Source of the DNA: Acidobacteriota bacterium
Lineage (GTDB): Bacteria; Acidobacteriota; Vicinamibacteria; Fen-336
Direction of reading: 5' to 3'
Assembly (NCBI GenBank): GCA_003223555.1
Contig: QHVM01000017.1
Coordinates: 1-64,000 of the forward strand
DNA: 64,000 bases
Each line of letters opens with the position of its first letter. The first letter of the stretch is position 1. A program made the position numbers and the translations under genes. The notes beneath the pieces were generated by a model, which was given only the letters and a program-made list of their open reading frames with translations, ran no database searches and was not told the DNA's origin. Below are positions 35,816-44,717 of the stretch, piece after piece.

Positions 35816-38637
35816 CGGACCTCCCGCCCCGCCAGCACCGCGTCGCACCGCTCGCACACGCCGGGATGGGCGAGGCGGCCGACGTTCTCGGAGTACGTCC
35901 AGCAGCGCTCGCACTTGCGCCCGGGCGCCCGCGAGACGCTCACCGCCACGGCGCCCTCGGCTTCGCCCAGCTCGACGCGGCTCACGATGAAGAGGTTGGC
36001 CAGGTTGCCGGGGAAAGCCGGACCCTTCTCCTCGTAGGCCCGTAGCCGGGCGAGCGTCGATCGAGGGGCGGCGATCCTCACCTTCGCTTCGAGACTGGAG
36101 CCGATCTGCTTGGTCGCGCGGGCCAGCTCGAGCTGCTTCAGGACCTCGTCCCTCACCGGGAAGAGCCTCTCCGACCAGTCGAGGACCACCCCATGGTCCG
36201 CCCCCGGCGCCTTCGCGGGGAAGACCTGCTCGTGGACCGACCCCTCGGATCCGGGGACGAAGGACCAGACCTCGTCCGCGGTGAAGGGCAGGATCGGCGC
36301 GACGAGGCGGGTCAGGTCCGACGCGATCCGGCAAAGAACCGTCTGGGCGGACCGGCGGCGCACGCCGGACGCCGAATCGCAGTACAGCCTGTCCTTGAGG
36401 ACGTCCAGGTAGACCGATGAGATGCCGGCGCAGTAGTCGATGAGCTCGTGGTAGACGATGTGGTACTCGTTGCCTTGGTAGGCGTCGAGGACGCGGTCCT
36501 TGAACATCGTGTGGTTCATCAAGGCGTACTCGTCGATCTCCTCGAGCCGGTCCTCCGGCACCGCGTCCCGGAGGGGGTCGAAGTCGTAGAGGTTCGAGAG
36601 CAGGTAGCGGCACGTGTTGCGCACCTTCCGGTACGCCTCGGCCACCCGCTTGATCATCTCGTCGGAGAAGGGCATGTCATCGCGATAGTCGACCATGCTC
36701 ACCCACAGCCGCAGGATCTCGGCCCCGTAGGTGTTGATGAGCTTCTGGGTGTCCACGTCGTTGCCCAGGCTCTTGGAGATCTTCTTGCCCTCCGCGTCCA
36801 CCGTGAAGCCGTGGGTGATGACCTGCCGGTACGGAGCCCGGCCGCGAGTGGCCACCGCGATCAGCAGGGAGGAATGGAACCAGCCCCGATGCTGGTCGCT
36901 GCCTTCCAGGTACACGTCCGCCGGCCAGCCCAGGCCGCGCTGCTGGAGGACGGCGGCGTGGGAGGAGCCGGAGTCGAACCACACGTCGAGGATGTCCCGC
37001 TCCTTCTCGAAGTCCTCGCCGTCGCACGACGGGCACCGCGTGCCGGGCGGCAGCAGCTCGGGCGCCTCCCGCTCGTACCACGCGTCGGCGCTCTGCTTCT
37101 CGAAGACGTCGGCCACGCGCCGCGCGGCCGCGCCGGTGAGGAACGGCGTCCGGCAGCCGCGGCAGTAGAAGGCGGGGATGGGCACGCCCCACAGCCTCTG
37201 GCGCGAGATGCACCAGTCGGGGCGGGTCGCGATCATGTTGCGGATCCGCTCCTGGCCCCAGGCCGGGTACCACTCGACCCCGTCCACCGCCTTCAGGGCC
37301 TGCTCGCGGAAGCCCTTCTCGTCGAGGGCGATGAACCACTGCTCGGTGGCCCGGAAGATGATCGGGTTCTTGCAGCGCCAGCAGATCGGATAGGAGTGCC
37401 TCTCCTTGCCGGAGGAGAGCAGCGCCCCGCGCTCGTCCAGGTGCCGGACGATCGCCGGGTTGGCGTCGAAGACCTTCTGCCCGGCGAAGCCCTCCACCTC
37501 GGGCAGGAAGCGGCCGGCCTCGTTCACCGGGCAATAGATGTCGAGGCCGTAGCGCACGCCGGTCAGGTAGTCGTCCCAGCCGTGGCCGGGAGCGGTGTGC
37601 ACGACGCCGGTGCCGGCGTCGAGGGTGACGTAGTCGCCGAGCACCCCGGGAGAGTCGCGGTCGATCCAGGGGTGGCGGAAGCGGAGCCCTTCCAGCTCGG
37701 CGCCCCTCACGACGGCCAGCGGAGCGCCAAGGCGGGGCCCGTTCCACCTCGCCACCGACGCCTCCTTGAGGCCGGTCGCGAGCAGGTACACCTCCGGCGA
37801 TCCCTCGACCGGATAGAAGCCGTACTCCAGCTCGGGATGGAAGGCCAGGGCGAGGTTGGCCGGAAGCGTCCACGGCGTCGTCGTCCAGATGACCGCCCAG
37901 ACCTTCGTCCCCTTCAGCGCCGGGTAGCGCTGCGCGAGCCGGTCGTGCTCGGCGGGCGCGAGCGGGAAGCGCACGTCGATCGACGGGCTGACGTGGTGCT
38001 CGTCGTACTCCACCTCCGCCTCGGCGAGGGCGGTGCGGTCGGAGATGCACCAGTGGACGGACTTCTTGGCTTTGTACACGAGGCCCTTGTCCACGAACTC
38101 GGCCAGCTCGCGCAGGATGGTCGCCTGGTAGGACGGGTTCATCGTCAGGTACGGCTCGTCCCATTCGCCCAGGATCCCCAGCCGCTCGAACTCGGCGCGC
38201 TGGATGGCCACGAACTTCTCGGCATAGGCCCGGCAGGCCCGGCGGAAGGCCACCGGCGTCATGTCCTTCTTCTTCGTACCCAGCTCCCGGTCCACCTGCA
38301 GCTCGATCGGCAACCCGTGGCAGTCCCACCCGGGAACATAGGGCGCGTCGCGGCCGGCCATGGCGTGGCTGCGCACGACGACGTCCTTCAGGATCTTGTT
38401 GAGCACGGTGCCGAGGTGGATGTGGCCGTTGGCGTAGGGCGGCCCGTCGTGGAGGACGAAGATGGGATCGCCCCGGTGCGCCGCCCGGACCCGGCCGTAG
38501 AGGTCTTCCGCCTTCCACTGCGCGAGCCTCCGCGGCTCCGACTGGGGCAGGTTCGCCTTCATCGGGAAGTCCGTGCGGGGGAGGTTGAGGGTGGACTTGA
38601 GGTCTTCCGCGGTCGTCAAAACAACCCAGCCTAACAT
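35812..38637 (-). CDS. ileS: Isoleucyl-tRNA synthetase
   Basis: 941 residues, class Ia. HIGH motif as PYANGHIHLG (residues 67-76), editing CP1 domain with WTTTPWTLPAN, the KMSKS loop as KKISKSLGN (about 616-624), and a C-terminal zinc finger CERCWTYSE...CERCDAVL. This is the bacterial type 1 enzyme, usually sensitive to mupirocin. ATG 38637 gives a slightly long N-terminus (MLGWVVLTTAEDLKSTLNLP); a TTG seven codons in is an alternative. No T-box leader is visible in the 98-bp divergent gap. lspA follows with a 4-bp overlap. Confidence 0.97.
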   Translation of the reverse strand: MLGWVVLTTAEDLKSTLNLPRTDFPMKANLPQSEPRRLAQWKAEDLYGRVRAAHRGDPIFVLHDGPPYANGHIHLGTVLNKILKDVVVRSHAMAGRDAPYVPGWDCHGLPIELQVDRELGTKKKDMTPVAFRRACRAYAEKFVAIQRAEFERLGILGEWDEPYLTMNPSYQATILRELAEFVDKGLVYKAKKSVHWCISDRTALAEAEVEYDEHHVSPSIDVRFPLAPAEHDRLAQRYPALKGTKVWAVIWTTTPWTLPANLALAFHPELEYGFYPVEGSPEVYLLATGLKEASVARWNGPRLGAPLAVVRGAELEGLRFRHPWIDRDSPGVLGDYVTLDAGTGVVHTAPGHGWDDYLTGVRYGLDIYCPVNEAGRFLPEVEGFAGQKVFDANPAIVRHLDERGALLSSGKERHSYPICWRCKNPIIFRATEQWFIALDEKGFREQALKAVDGVEWYPAWGQERIRNMIATRPDWCISRQRLWGVPIPAFYCRGCRTPFLTGAAARRVADVFEKQSADAWYEREAPELLPPGTRCPSCDGEDFEKERDILDVWFDSGSSHAAVLQQRGLGWPADVYLEGSDQHRGWFHSSLLIAVATRGRAPYRQVITHGFTVDAEGKKISKSLGNDVDTQKLINTYGAEILRLWVSMVDYRDDMPFSDEMIKRVAEAYRKVRNTCRYLLSNLYDFDPLRDAVPEDRLEEIDEYALMNHTMFKDRVLDAYQGNEYHIVYHELIDYCAGISSVYLDVLKDRLYCDSASGVRRRSAQTVLCRIASDLTRLVAPILPFTADEVWSFVPGSEGSVHEQVFPAKAPGADHGVVLDWSERLFPVRDEVLKQLELARATKQIGSSLEAKVRIAAPRSTLARLRAYEEKGPAFPGNLANLFIVSRVELGEAEGAVAVSVSRAPGRKCERCWTYSENVGRLAHPGVCERCDAVLAGREVR

Positions 38638-38735
38638 GCTCGCGGAAAACCCGTCAAATCAGCGCGCTAGCGACCTTTTTTGGACCTGGCGTGGCCGGGC
38701 TTCGGCTAGAATCGGCCCAAAAGGAGCCTATCCCG

Positions 38736-38930
38736 ATGAGAAGATCCCGCGTCCTGCCGGCCCTCGTCCTGGCCACCTTGACCATGCTCGTCGCTTGCAC
38801 CAAGGGCGACGAGTGCGACAAGTGCAGCAGCGACAAGGACTGCAAGGAGGGCTTCTTCTGCTCCGAGTTCAACGACGGCAGCCACCGCTGCGGCTCCGGC
38901 GTCGGCGCGACGACCTGCCGCGTTCGTTAG
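38736..38930 (+). CDS. Small cysteine-rich lipoprotein
   Basis: 64 residues. AAGGAG at 38721-38726 supports ATG 38736. The leader MRRSRVLPALVLATLTMLVAC ends in a perfect lipobox LVAC. The mature 43 residues hold six more Cys (CDKC...DC...FFC...RC...TC), a spacing seen in small disulfide-knotted domains that follow lipoboxes in delta-proteobacterial and Acidobacteria secretomes. It should be processed by the Lgt/LspA pair encoded next door, on the other strand. Function unknown. A TAGAAT at 38707-38712 may be its -10 box. Confidence 0.75.
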   Translation: MRRSRVLPALVLATLTMLVACTKGDECDKCSSDKDCKEGFFCSEFNDGSHRCGSGVGATTCRVR

Positions 38931-38946
38931 GGCGTGTTCCCGATGC

Positions 38947-39801
38947 TCAGCGCTCGGGCTGGGCGGGCGCCATGCGCACGCCCGCGCCCACGATCGGGAC
39001 GCGCGGCTGCAGCCCGCCGGTGGGGAGCAGCAGCGCGAGGCCGGCGCCGATCATTCCCACCACGACCGTGTAGATGGGCCAGAACACCAGCTGCGGCAGC
39101 AGGGTGAGGTAGAAGAGCTGTGCGAAGCTGCCGGAGGCGAACTCGTACCAGCGTGCGCTCAGCGGGTTCTTTACGTAGACCAGGGCGGACACGTCGTAGT
39201 GGGAGCCGAGGTGCCAGGCCGTGGCGAGCACGGACAGCAGGGCCACCAGGCCCCGCACCACCAGGCCGTAGACGAGGAGGGCTCCCGCCACGGCTCCCAG
39301 GCCGCGCCCTTCCTTCCTCGCGCTGACGGCGAAGAACGCGCCCACGATCGGGGCGAGCCACGTGACGCCCATGGGCCGCGTCCAGCTCGCGGGCGCGGCG
39401 GCCTTTTCCAGCGCGAACCGCGCCACGGTCACGAGCAGGCTCAGCGCGATCGCGGCGGCCATCCACCGCCTGCCCAGCCGGCCCGCGGCCCGGTCGCTCA
39501 CGGCCAGGCCGGCCGTCCCCAGCAGGAGGCACACCCCGGTCATGACGTAATAGCGCAAGCTGGCCGAGGCCGAGGCCTGCTCGGTGACGTAGGCGGGACC
39601 GAGGATCACGACCGCGGTCGTCGAGGCCTCCCGGTGGCCCTCGGCGCGGAGGGCCCAGAGGAGGAACAGCACGCCCAGGGCGCTCGTCAGCAGGGCCAGC
39701 CCGCGCCGCCAGGGCCCCGGCAGGCGTCCCCACCACAACACGGCGGCGGCCGCGGCGGACACGCCGGCCAGCGTGACGATCCGGTCCAGCAAGAGTGGCA
39801 C
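38947..39801 (-). CDS. Multi-spanning membrane protein, Yip1-like region
   Basis: 284 residues from GTG 39801; the frame is also open upstream to GTG 39870, which would add 23 residues (VRKAFGGVDG...). Seven or eight hydrophobic helices, with a polar middle. The C-terminal part (GSFAQLFYLTLLPQLVFWPIYTVVVGMIGAGLALLLP) looks a little like the MASE/Yip1 kind of membrane domain. I do not recognise a specific family. GTG 39801 is preferred because a TATACT sits seven bases upstream, giving a leaderless transcript. It is convergent with the Cys-rich lipoprotein gene, 16 bp apart. Confidence 0.65.
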   Translation of the reverse strand: MPLLLDRIVTLAGVSAAAAAVLWWGRLPGPWRRGLALLTSALGVLFLLWALRAEGHREASTTAVVILGPAYVTEQASASASLRYYVMTGVCLLLGTAGLAVSDRAAGRLGRRWMAAAIALSLLVTVARFALEKAAAPASWTRPMGVTWLAPIVGAFFAVSARKEGRGLGAVAGALLVYGLVVRGLVALLSVLATAWHLGSHYDVSALVYVKNPLSARWYEFASGSFAQLFYLTLLPQLVFWPIYTVVVGMIGAGLALLLPTGGLQPRVPIVGAGVRMAPAQPER

Positions 39802-39807
39802 GCGGGG

Positions 39808-39813
39808 AGTATA
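39808..39813 (-). promoter_or_regulatory. Candidate -10 box (leaderless) for the membrane-protein gene
   Basis: TATACT on the minus strand, followed by six bases and then GTG 39801. Only a poor -35 (TTTCCG, 18-19 bases further) is seen. Confidence 0.4.
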
Positions 39814-39954
39814 CACGTCCCTCGACAGACCACGGAAAGCTCCATCGACCCCGCCGAACGCCTTCCTCACGACCGCCGCCTACGCGATCAAGGGAACGCC
39901 TTACCATGAAGAGGTGTCGCGTCGCCTGAAGGGCCGGAGGCCGATGGGCCGACC

Positions 39955-40914
39955 GTGCCGGGTGCGTGCGTGAGCGGCGAAGCGAGGGCCGCCGCTCTCG
40001 AGCCGCGGCTGTCGTGGGTCGGCTGGTGCTGCTCGTACTGCTCGGCCCCGCTGGAGGTCCACGCCCACGGCCTCTTCTGCCGCGCCGAAGGCCGCTGGTT
40101 CGCCACCCTGGACGGCGTCCACCGCCTGCTGCCCGAGGACCGCCGGCGCGAGCTGGCCCCGGCGGTGGAGATGTACCAGCGAGTGCGGCGCGACGATGGC
40201 TGGCGCGCGCACCCCGGGCTGCCGGAAGTGCCGCGCGGCGATCGGCATGCGGCCGTCTGGCGCCAGCGCTCGGCGCGCTTCGAGCAGGCCGTCTCTCTCG
40301 TGCGCGCGCGACTGGGTCCGGGACCCTGGCGGGTGCTCGACGTCGGCGCGGGTTGCTGCTGGGCCTCCGCCCGGCTGCTCCGGGCGGGCCACCGCACGGC
40401 CGCGGTGGACGTGAGCCTCGACGCGGAGGACGGCCTGCGCGCGGCGCCGCTGCTCGTCCCGTCCGGCTGCGTGCTGGAGCGGGCCGAGGCGGACATGGAG
40501 GCGATCCCGATCGAGCCCGCCGCGTTCGACCTCGTCCTCGCCGCGGCTTCGCTGCACCACGCCCCGCGTCCGGGCCGGACCCTGATCGAGCTGCGGCGGG
40601 TCACCCGCCGCGACGGGTTGCTCCTCGTCCTCGACTCGCCGGTGTACCGCCGCCGGCCGGACGGCGAGGCCATGGTCGCCGCGCGGATGCGCGCCCAGGC
40701 GCGCCGGTACGGGGTGGCGATGGACCGCGAGCGCCAGTCCGGCTACCTGGTGCGGGACGAGCTGCCCGACCTGTTCCGCTCGACCGGCTGGTCGCTCGAG
40801 GTGCACGGCTGGCCCGGTCCGTTCCGTGAATGGGCGCGCGACATGGTCGAGATCCCGCGCCGCGGCCGGCGCACCGCCCGCTTCCCGATCCTGCTCGCCC
40901 GGCGCGATGGCTAG
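39955..40914 (+). CDS. Class I SAM-dependent methyltransferase with N-terminal zinc ribbon
   Basis: 319 residues from GTG 39955 (GTG 39970 is also possible). Residues 20-50 look like a small Trm112-like ribbon: WCCSYCSAPLEVHAHGLFCRAEGRWF, with CxxC and a later Cys. The methyltransferase follows at about 120: VLDVGAGCCWASARLL (motif I), AVDVSLDAEDGL (motif II), AFDLVLAAASLHH (motif IV). This layout is common in polyketide, quinone or glycan modifying enzymes of unknown substrate. The stop overlaps the next methyltransferase start by eight bases. Confidence 0.85.
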   Translation: MPGACVSGEARAAALEPRLSWVGWCCSYCSAPLEVHAHGLFCRAEGRWFATLDGVHRLLPEDRRRELAPAVEMYQRVRRDDGWRAHPGLPEVPRGDRHAAVWRQRSARFEQAVSLVRARLGPGPWRVLDVGAGCCWASARLLRAGHRTAAVDVSLDAEDGLRAAPLLVPSGCVLERAEADMEAIPIEPAAFDLVLAAASLHHAPRPGRTLIELRRVTRRDGLLLVLDSPVYRRRPDGEAMVAARMRAQARRYGVAMDRERQSGYLVRDELPDLFRSTGWSLEVHGWPGPFREWARDMVEIPRRGRRTARFPILLARRDG

Positions 40915-41683
40915 CGGGCCGGCGGTCGAGGCGTTCGACCGCGAAGCGGAGGACTACGACCGCGACTTCGGCCGCAACCCGGCCGGCCTGCTCTTCCGGC
41001 ACGCGTTCCAGGAGGCGCTGCGGCGGCTCCTCGCCCCGGGCGACCGCGTGCTCGACCTGGGCTGCGGCACCGGCGACGACGCGCTCTTCCTGGCCGGCCT
41101 CGGCATGGACGTCCTCGGCATCGATCCGTCGCCGGCGATGATCGCCCGCGCCCGGGCCAAGGCCGCCGAGCGCGGAGCGGCGGCCGCCCGGGCGCGGTTC
41201 GAGGTGGAGCGCGCGGAGGACGCCGGCGATCTGGCCGGGCCGTACGACGCCGCCTACTCGAACTTCGGGGCGCTCAACTGCGCCGACCTGGAACGCGTCG
41301 GTGACGGGCTCGGCCGAGCGCTCCGCCCGGGCGCGCCGGTCATGCTCTGCCTCTTCGGCCGGCGGCCGCTGCCCGCGATGCTGGAGCGCGGCCTCACCGG
41401 CCGCGCCGGTGTGCGCCCGCGCAGCCAGACGCGCGTCGGCGGAATGCCGTTCCCGGTCACGTACCCGACCCGCAGCCAGGTCAGGCGCCTCCTGGGCCCG
41501 GCCTTCGAGTGGCGCAAGGCCTGGGCCCTCGGCGTCATCGTGCCCGGGCCGGGCCACGCGGATTGGGCCTTCCGCCACCCGCAGGCCTTCGGCCTCCTGG
41601 CGGCGATCGAGGGCCTCGTTCACGCCTGGCCGGTGGTGCGGGACCTCGGCGACCATCTCGTCCTCGAGGGCCGACGCCGTTGA
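40907..41683 (+). CDS. Class I SAM-dependent methyltransferase
   Basis: 258 residues from ATG 40907, overlapping the upstream methyltransferase by eight bases. Motif I is RVLDLGCGTGDDALFLAGLGMDVLGIDPSPAMI (about 45-77), then PYDAAYSNFGALNCADLERV and a Pro-rich lid (ARPLPAMLERG-like). It is close to UbiE/ubiquinone-type or sugar methyltransferases in form; substrate unknown. The tight coupling of two methyltransferases suggests they modify the same molecule twice. The 179-bp region after it carries the extended -10 box of the GAF gene. Confidence 0.85.
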   Translation: MASGPAVEAFDREAEDYDRDFGRNPAGLLFRHAFQEALRRLLAPGDRVLDLGCGTGDDALFLAGLGMDVLGIDPSPAMIARARAKAAERGAAAARARFEVERAEDAGDLAGPYDAAYSNFGALNCADLERVGDGLGRALRPGAPVMLCLFGRRPLPAMLERGLTGRAGVRPRSQTRVGGMPFPVTYPTRSQVRRLLGPAFEWRKAWALGVIVPGPGHADWAFRHPQAFGLLAAIEGLVHAWPVVRDLGDHLVLEGRRR

Positions 41684-41778
41684 GGTCCACGCCGCGCTTG
41701 CCGATAGGCGACCGGGGCCTGTGGGAGCGCGCAGCTCGCCGCGCAGGCGAGCGGCCCGCCGGGGCCGCGAACGTCGGA

Positions 41779-41787
41779 TGATATAAT
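41779..41787 (+). promoter_or_regulatory. Extended -10 promoter for the GAF gene
   Basis: TG-A-TATAAT (41779-41787), a perfect extended -10, 75 bases before ATG 41863. No -35 match is evident, which such promoters do not need. The intervening GATTCACT (near 41829) is not a member of the repeat family. Confidence 0.6.
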
Positions 41788-41862
41788 CCGCGGTCCGGCC
41801 GCCGGGGCGGGGACGGCACGGGTAGGGGATTCACTGCCGCGCGGGCGCGGACGAAAGCGGGG

Positions 41863-42402
41863 ATGCAGGACCTCATCGACATCCTGAAGGCCATGGCCAG
41901 CAAGAAGGAGGAGATCGCCAATCCCCTCGAGCTGTTCCTGGACATGGCCGAGCGGGTGGTCAAGCGCGTCTCGGCCGAGTTCGGGGCGAAGACCGACGAG
42001 GTGGCCATCCTGGTCCTCACTTCGGACCGCAAGCACCTGCGCTTCGCCGCCCCCCGCAAGTTCGCCGACCTCGGCACGATCCCCGTCAGCAAGCGAGACT
42101 CGATCGCGGTCAACGTGCTGGCCCGCAAGTCGGGCGAGGCGATGAACAACGTGCCCATGGTCAAGCACGTCTCGTTCTTCGAGAGCGTCAAGATCCGCGA
42201 CCGCGCGGTGCCCATCCAGAAGATGATCACCGTCCCCATCCTCCTCCAGGGCGAGGCGGTGGGGGTGGCGCAGGTCAGCCGCAAGGGCGACACGCCCGCC
42301 CAGGCGGGACCCGACTTCACCAGCGCGGACGTCAGCAAGGCTCAGGACCTCTTCGCCCGGATCTCGCCCTACCTGGTCGAGGCCCGTCCCGAGAGGTTCT
42401 GA
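41863..42402 (+). CDS. GAF-domain protein
   Basis: 179 residues, ATG 41863. A helical start (MQDLIDILKAMASKKEEIANPLELFLDMAERVVKR) leads into one GAF-like sensor fold: DEVAILVLTSDRKHLRFAAPRKFADLGTIPVSKRDSIAVNVLARKSGEAMNNVP and later KMITVPILLQGEAVGVAQVSRKGD. There is no output domain, so it probably binds a small ligand or a partner. It faces the Ser/Thr kinase across three bases, the two genes converging; the kinase could be its partner, but this is inference. Confidence 0.8.
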   Translation: MQDLIDILKAMASKKEEIANPLELFLDMAERVVKRVSAEFGAKTDEVAILVLTSDRKHLRFAAPRKFADLGTIPVSKRDSIAVNVLARKSGEAMNNVPMVKHVSFFESVKIRDRAVPIQKMITVPILLQGEAVGVAQVSRKGDTPAQAGPDFTSADVSKAQDLFARISPYLVEARPERF

Positions 42403-42405
42403 AGG

Positions 42406-44355
42406 CTACTCGTCCGCGACGCGCACGTAGCCCGAGTCGTCGACGACGAACGGCCGCAGGCCCATCGCGAGCGGGGTGGCGACGACCTGGAAGCCGTCCC
42501 GTTCCGCCTTCAGATCGAAACGATACCCGTGCCGCTGGAAAGCGTTGGGTGAAGGGATGGGGAGACCGGGGGGCAGGACCTCCCGGAAGTTGCCGTATCG
42601 GCCGTGGGTCTTCTGGAACGCCTCCTCGAAGCTCACGACGTTCAGGAGGACGAAGACCGCCTGGCGCTCGGCCGGGACGTTGGTGCGGGGAATGCGTTCG
42701 CGCGCCCGGAAGCGGCGGCCGGTGCCGTAGGAGCCCGCGTTGCCGCCCCGCCCGTCGCGGTAGGTGCCGGCGAGACGGTCGCCGGCCGCTCGCCCGTCCA
42801 CGTCGGGCGGCTCGCGGTCGAGCGTCGTGTCCGCGTCGGGAACAGTCGCCGGCAGAGCCGGAACGGTCGTGGCCGTCGCGCCGGTGCTCGGGCCGGCGGC
42901 CGCGCTGCCGGCCGATCCGGCGCCGGCGCCGGCGGCCGCCGTCCGCGTGCGCCGCCCTGCTTCGGGGACGCCCGGTGTCTCACGGCCCGCGGGCGGCGTC
43001 GTGCCGGGGGGCGCGGTCGCCTCTGCGGCCTGGGTGGCGGGCGGAGCGGCCAGCGTGCCCGGCCCGCCGGAGGACGGCGAAGGGCCGGCCGCCATCGTGG
43101 AGGGCGGAACGGCCCTCGTCGTGGCCGGACCCGCGACCTGCCCCGGCCCGGGGGAAGGACGCGGCCGGAGGAGCAGGAACCCCGCGACTCCCATGCCGAC
43201 GAGCAGCAGCAGCCCCACCGCCAGCAGGCCGATGACGAGGCCCGTCTTCGAGGAGCGGGCGGCCGGAGCCGGGGCCGGCCGGCTCACGGTCCGGGCCGCG
43301 CTCACCCTCGTCGCGGCCGCGGGGCTCACCCGCGTGGCGGCCGGGTCGGACACGGGCGGCGGCGAAGACGCCCCGCGCTGCGTCGGCGGCGAGGCCACGG
43401 TCGGCGACGAGCCGGGGATGTAGGTCGTCGGGCCGGGCACGTAGCCGGGGCTCGTCGACACCTCGGACTGGCGCAGCGTCGGTGTCGATCCCGGGCGGGT
43501 GAGGGTCAGCAGCTCGTCGGCCAGCTCGCGGCCCGTCTGATAGCGGGCGGTCGGGTCCTTGGCCAGCGCCCGGGCGACGATGCGGACCAGCTCTTCGGGC
43601 ACCTCGGGGTCCAGCTCCCGCAGCGGCGGCGGCTCCTCGGTGATGATCTTGAAGATGAGGCCGGTGATGGAGTCCCCGCGGAAGGCCTTCTTCCCGGCGA
43701 CCATCTCGTAGAGGATCGCCCCCACGGAGAAGAGGTCGCTGCGGCCGTCGACGGTCGAGCCGCGCGCCTGCTCGGGGCTCATGTACGACGGCGTGCCGAG
43801 CAGGCTGCCGGTGGCGGTGAGGTGCTCGGCGGAATCGGTGACCTTGGCGATGCCGAAGTCGGTGACCTTCACCCGGTCGCCGGCCTCGACCATGATGTTG
43901 GCCGGCTTGATGTCACGGTGGACGACGTTGTGCTGGTGGGCGAAGTCGAGGGCGTCGGCGACCTGGGCGGCCAGGGCCGCCGCGCGCTCGACCAGCAGGC
44001 GTCCCGCTCCGGCGATCACCCGGTCGAGGCCGACCCCGTCGATGAACTCCATCGCGATGTAGCTCACGCCGTCCGAGTCGCCGATGTCGTAGATCGTGAC
44101 GATGCTGGGGTGCTTGAGCTGGGCCGAGACCATCGCCTCGCGCTTGAAGCGGTCCATCAGCTCCTCGAGCCCCGCCCCTCCGCTGGCGGCGAGTCCCTCG
44201 AGGCGGATGGTCTTGATGGCGACCATGCGGCCGAGGATCTTGTCCTTGGCCTTGTACACGGTGCCGAACGCTCCCGCGCCCAGGCGCTTGACGACCTGGT
44301 AGCGCTGCGCGATCTCGGTCGGGTCCGGCGGGCCGGCGTGTTTCTGTTGCGACAT
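42406..44355 (-). CDS. Transmembrane Ser/Thr protein kinase with pilin-like extracytoplasmic domain
   Basis: 649 residues. Hanks-type kinase at 19-290: GAGAFG, catalytic Lys48 in VAIKTI, HRDIKPAN (146-153), DFGIAK (166-171), SYMSPEQA (activation). A Pro/Ser-rich juxtamembrane follows, then one helix (about 373-398) and a 150-residue Pro/Ala/Thr/Gly linker. The last 90 residues (about 560-649) are a small globular domain (EAFQKTHGRYGNFREVLP, GYRFDLKAERDGFQVVATP, FVVDDSGYVR) resembling type IV pilin heads. The usual PASTA sensor is absent. It is followed by one base and the HIT gene is upstream. Confidence 0.93.
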   Translation of the reverse strand: MSQQKHAGPPDPTEIAQRYQVVKRLGAGAFGTVYKAKDKILGRMVAIKTIRLEGLAASGGAGLEELMDRFKREAMVSAQLKHPSIVTIYDIGDSDGVSYIAMEFIDGVGLDRVIAGAGRLLVERAAALAAQVADALDFAHQHNVVHRDIKPANIMVEAGDRVKVTDFGIAKVTDSAEHLTATGSLLGTPSYMSPEQARGSTVDGRSDLFSVGAILYEMVAGKKAFRGDSITGLIFKIITEEPPPLRELDPEVPEELVRIVARALAKDPTARYQTGRELADELLTLTRPGSTPTLRQSEVSTSPGYVPGPTTYIPGSSPTVASPPTQRGASSPPPVSDPAATRVSPAAATRVSAARTVSRPAPAPAARSSKTGLVIGLLAVGLLLLVGMGVAGFLLLRPRPSPGPGQVAGPATTRAVPPSTMAAGPSPSSGGPGTLAAPPATQAAEATAPPGTTPPAGRETPGVPEAGRRTRTAAAGAGAGSAGSAAAGPSTGATATTVPALPATVPDADTTLDREPPDVDGRAAGDRLAGTYRDGRGGNAGSYGTGRRFRARERIPRTNVPAERQAVFVLLNVVSFEEAFQKTHGRYGNFREVLPPGLPIPSPNAFQRHGYRFDLKAERDGFQVVATPLAMGLRPFVVDDSGYVRVADE

Positions 44356-44356
44356 G

Positions 44357-44698
44357 CTAGCCCGGCGGCCAGCTCAGGCGGCGGCCGCCCACCAGGTGGA
44401 GATGGACGTGGTAGACGCTGTACCCGGCGTCCTCGCCCGCGTTGAACACCAGGCGGAAGCCCCGCTCGCCGAGGCCGGTCTGCTTGGCCAGGTCCCGAGC
44501 CCGCCGCACCAGGTTTCCCACGAGCACATCGTCCTTTTCCGTGAGGTCCATGAGGCTCGTGATGTGCCGCCTCGGAATGACGAGGATATGGGTGGGACCC
44601 TGGGGGTTGATGTCATGGAAGGCGAGCACGGTGTCGTCCTGGTACGCGACCTTGGCGGGGATCCGGCCCCCCGCGATCTCGCAGAACAGGCAGGGCAT
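44357..44698 (-). CDS. HIT-family nucleotide hydrolase
   Basis: 113 residues, the typical length of Hint/HinT phosphoramidases. It has CLFCEIAGGRIPAKVAYQDD at the start and the catalytic triad HVHLHLVGGR at the end. HINT enzymes act on aminoacyl-AMP and other AMP-N bonds in the cytoplasm. It ends one base before the kinase start, so the two are likely cotranscribed. The gap before the DUF1499 gene (upstream on this strand) is 19 bp. Confidence 0.93.
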   Translation of the reverse strand: MPCLFCEIAGGRIPAKVAYQDDTVLAFHDINPQGPTHILVIPRRHITSLMDLTEKDDVLVGNLVRRARDLAKQTGLGERGFRLVFNAGEDAGYSVYHVHLHLVGGRRLSWPPG

Positions 44699-44717
44699 GC
44701 GCTGGGGAGTTTACACC

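Noticed and set aside
36448..38634. Long open frame antisense to ileS
   Set aside because: Same reasons: it mirrors ileS codon use and has no recognisable domain.
41820..41850. Another copy of the GTGAA repeat hairpin (GATTCACT before the GAF gene)
   Set aside because: Flanks do not pair and no G6/C6 hairpin is near; chance match.
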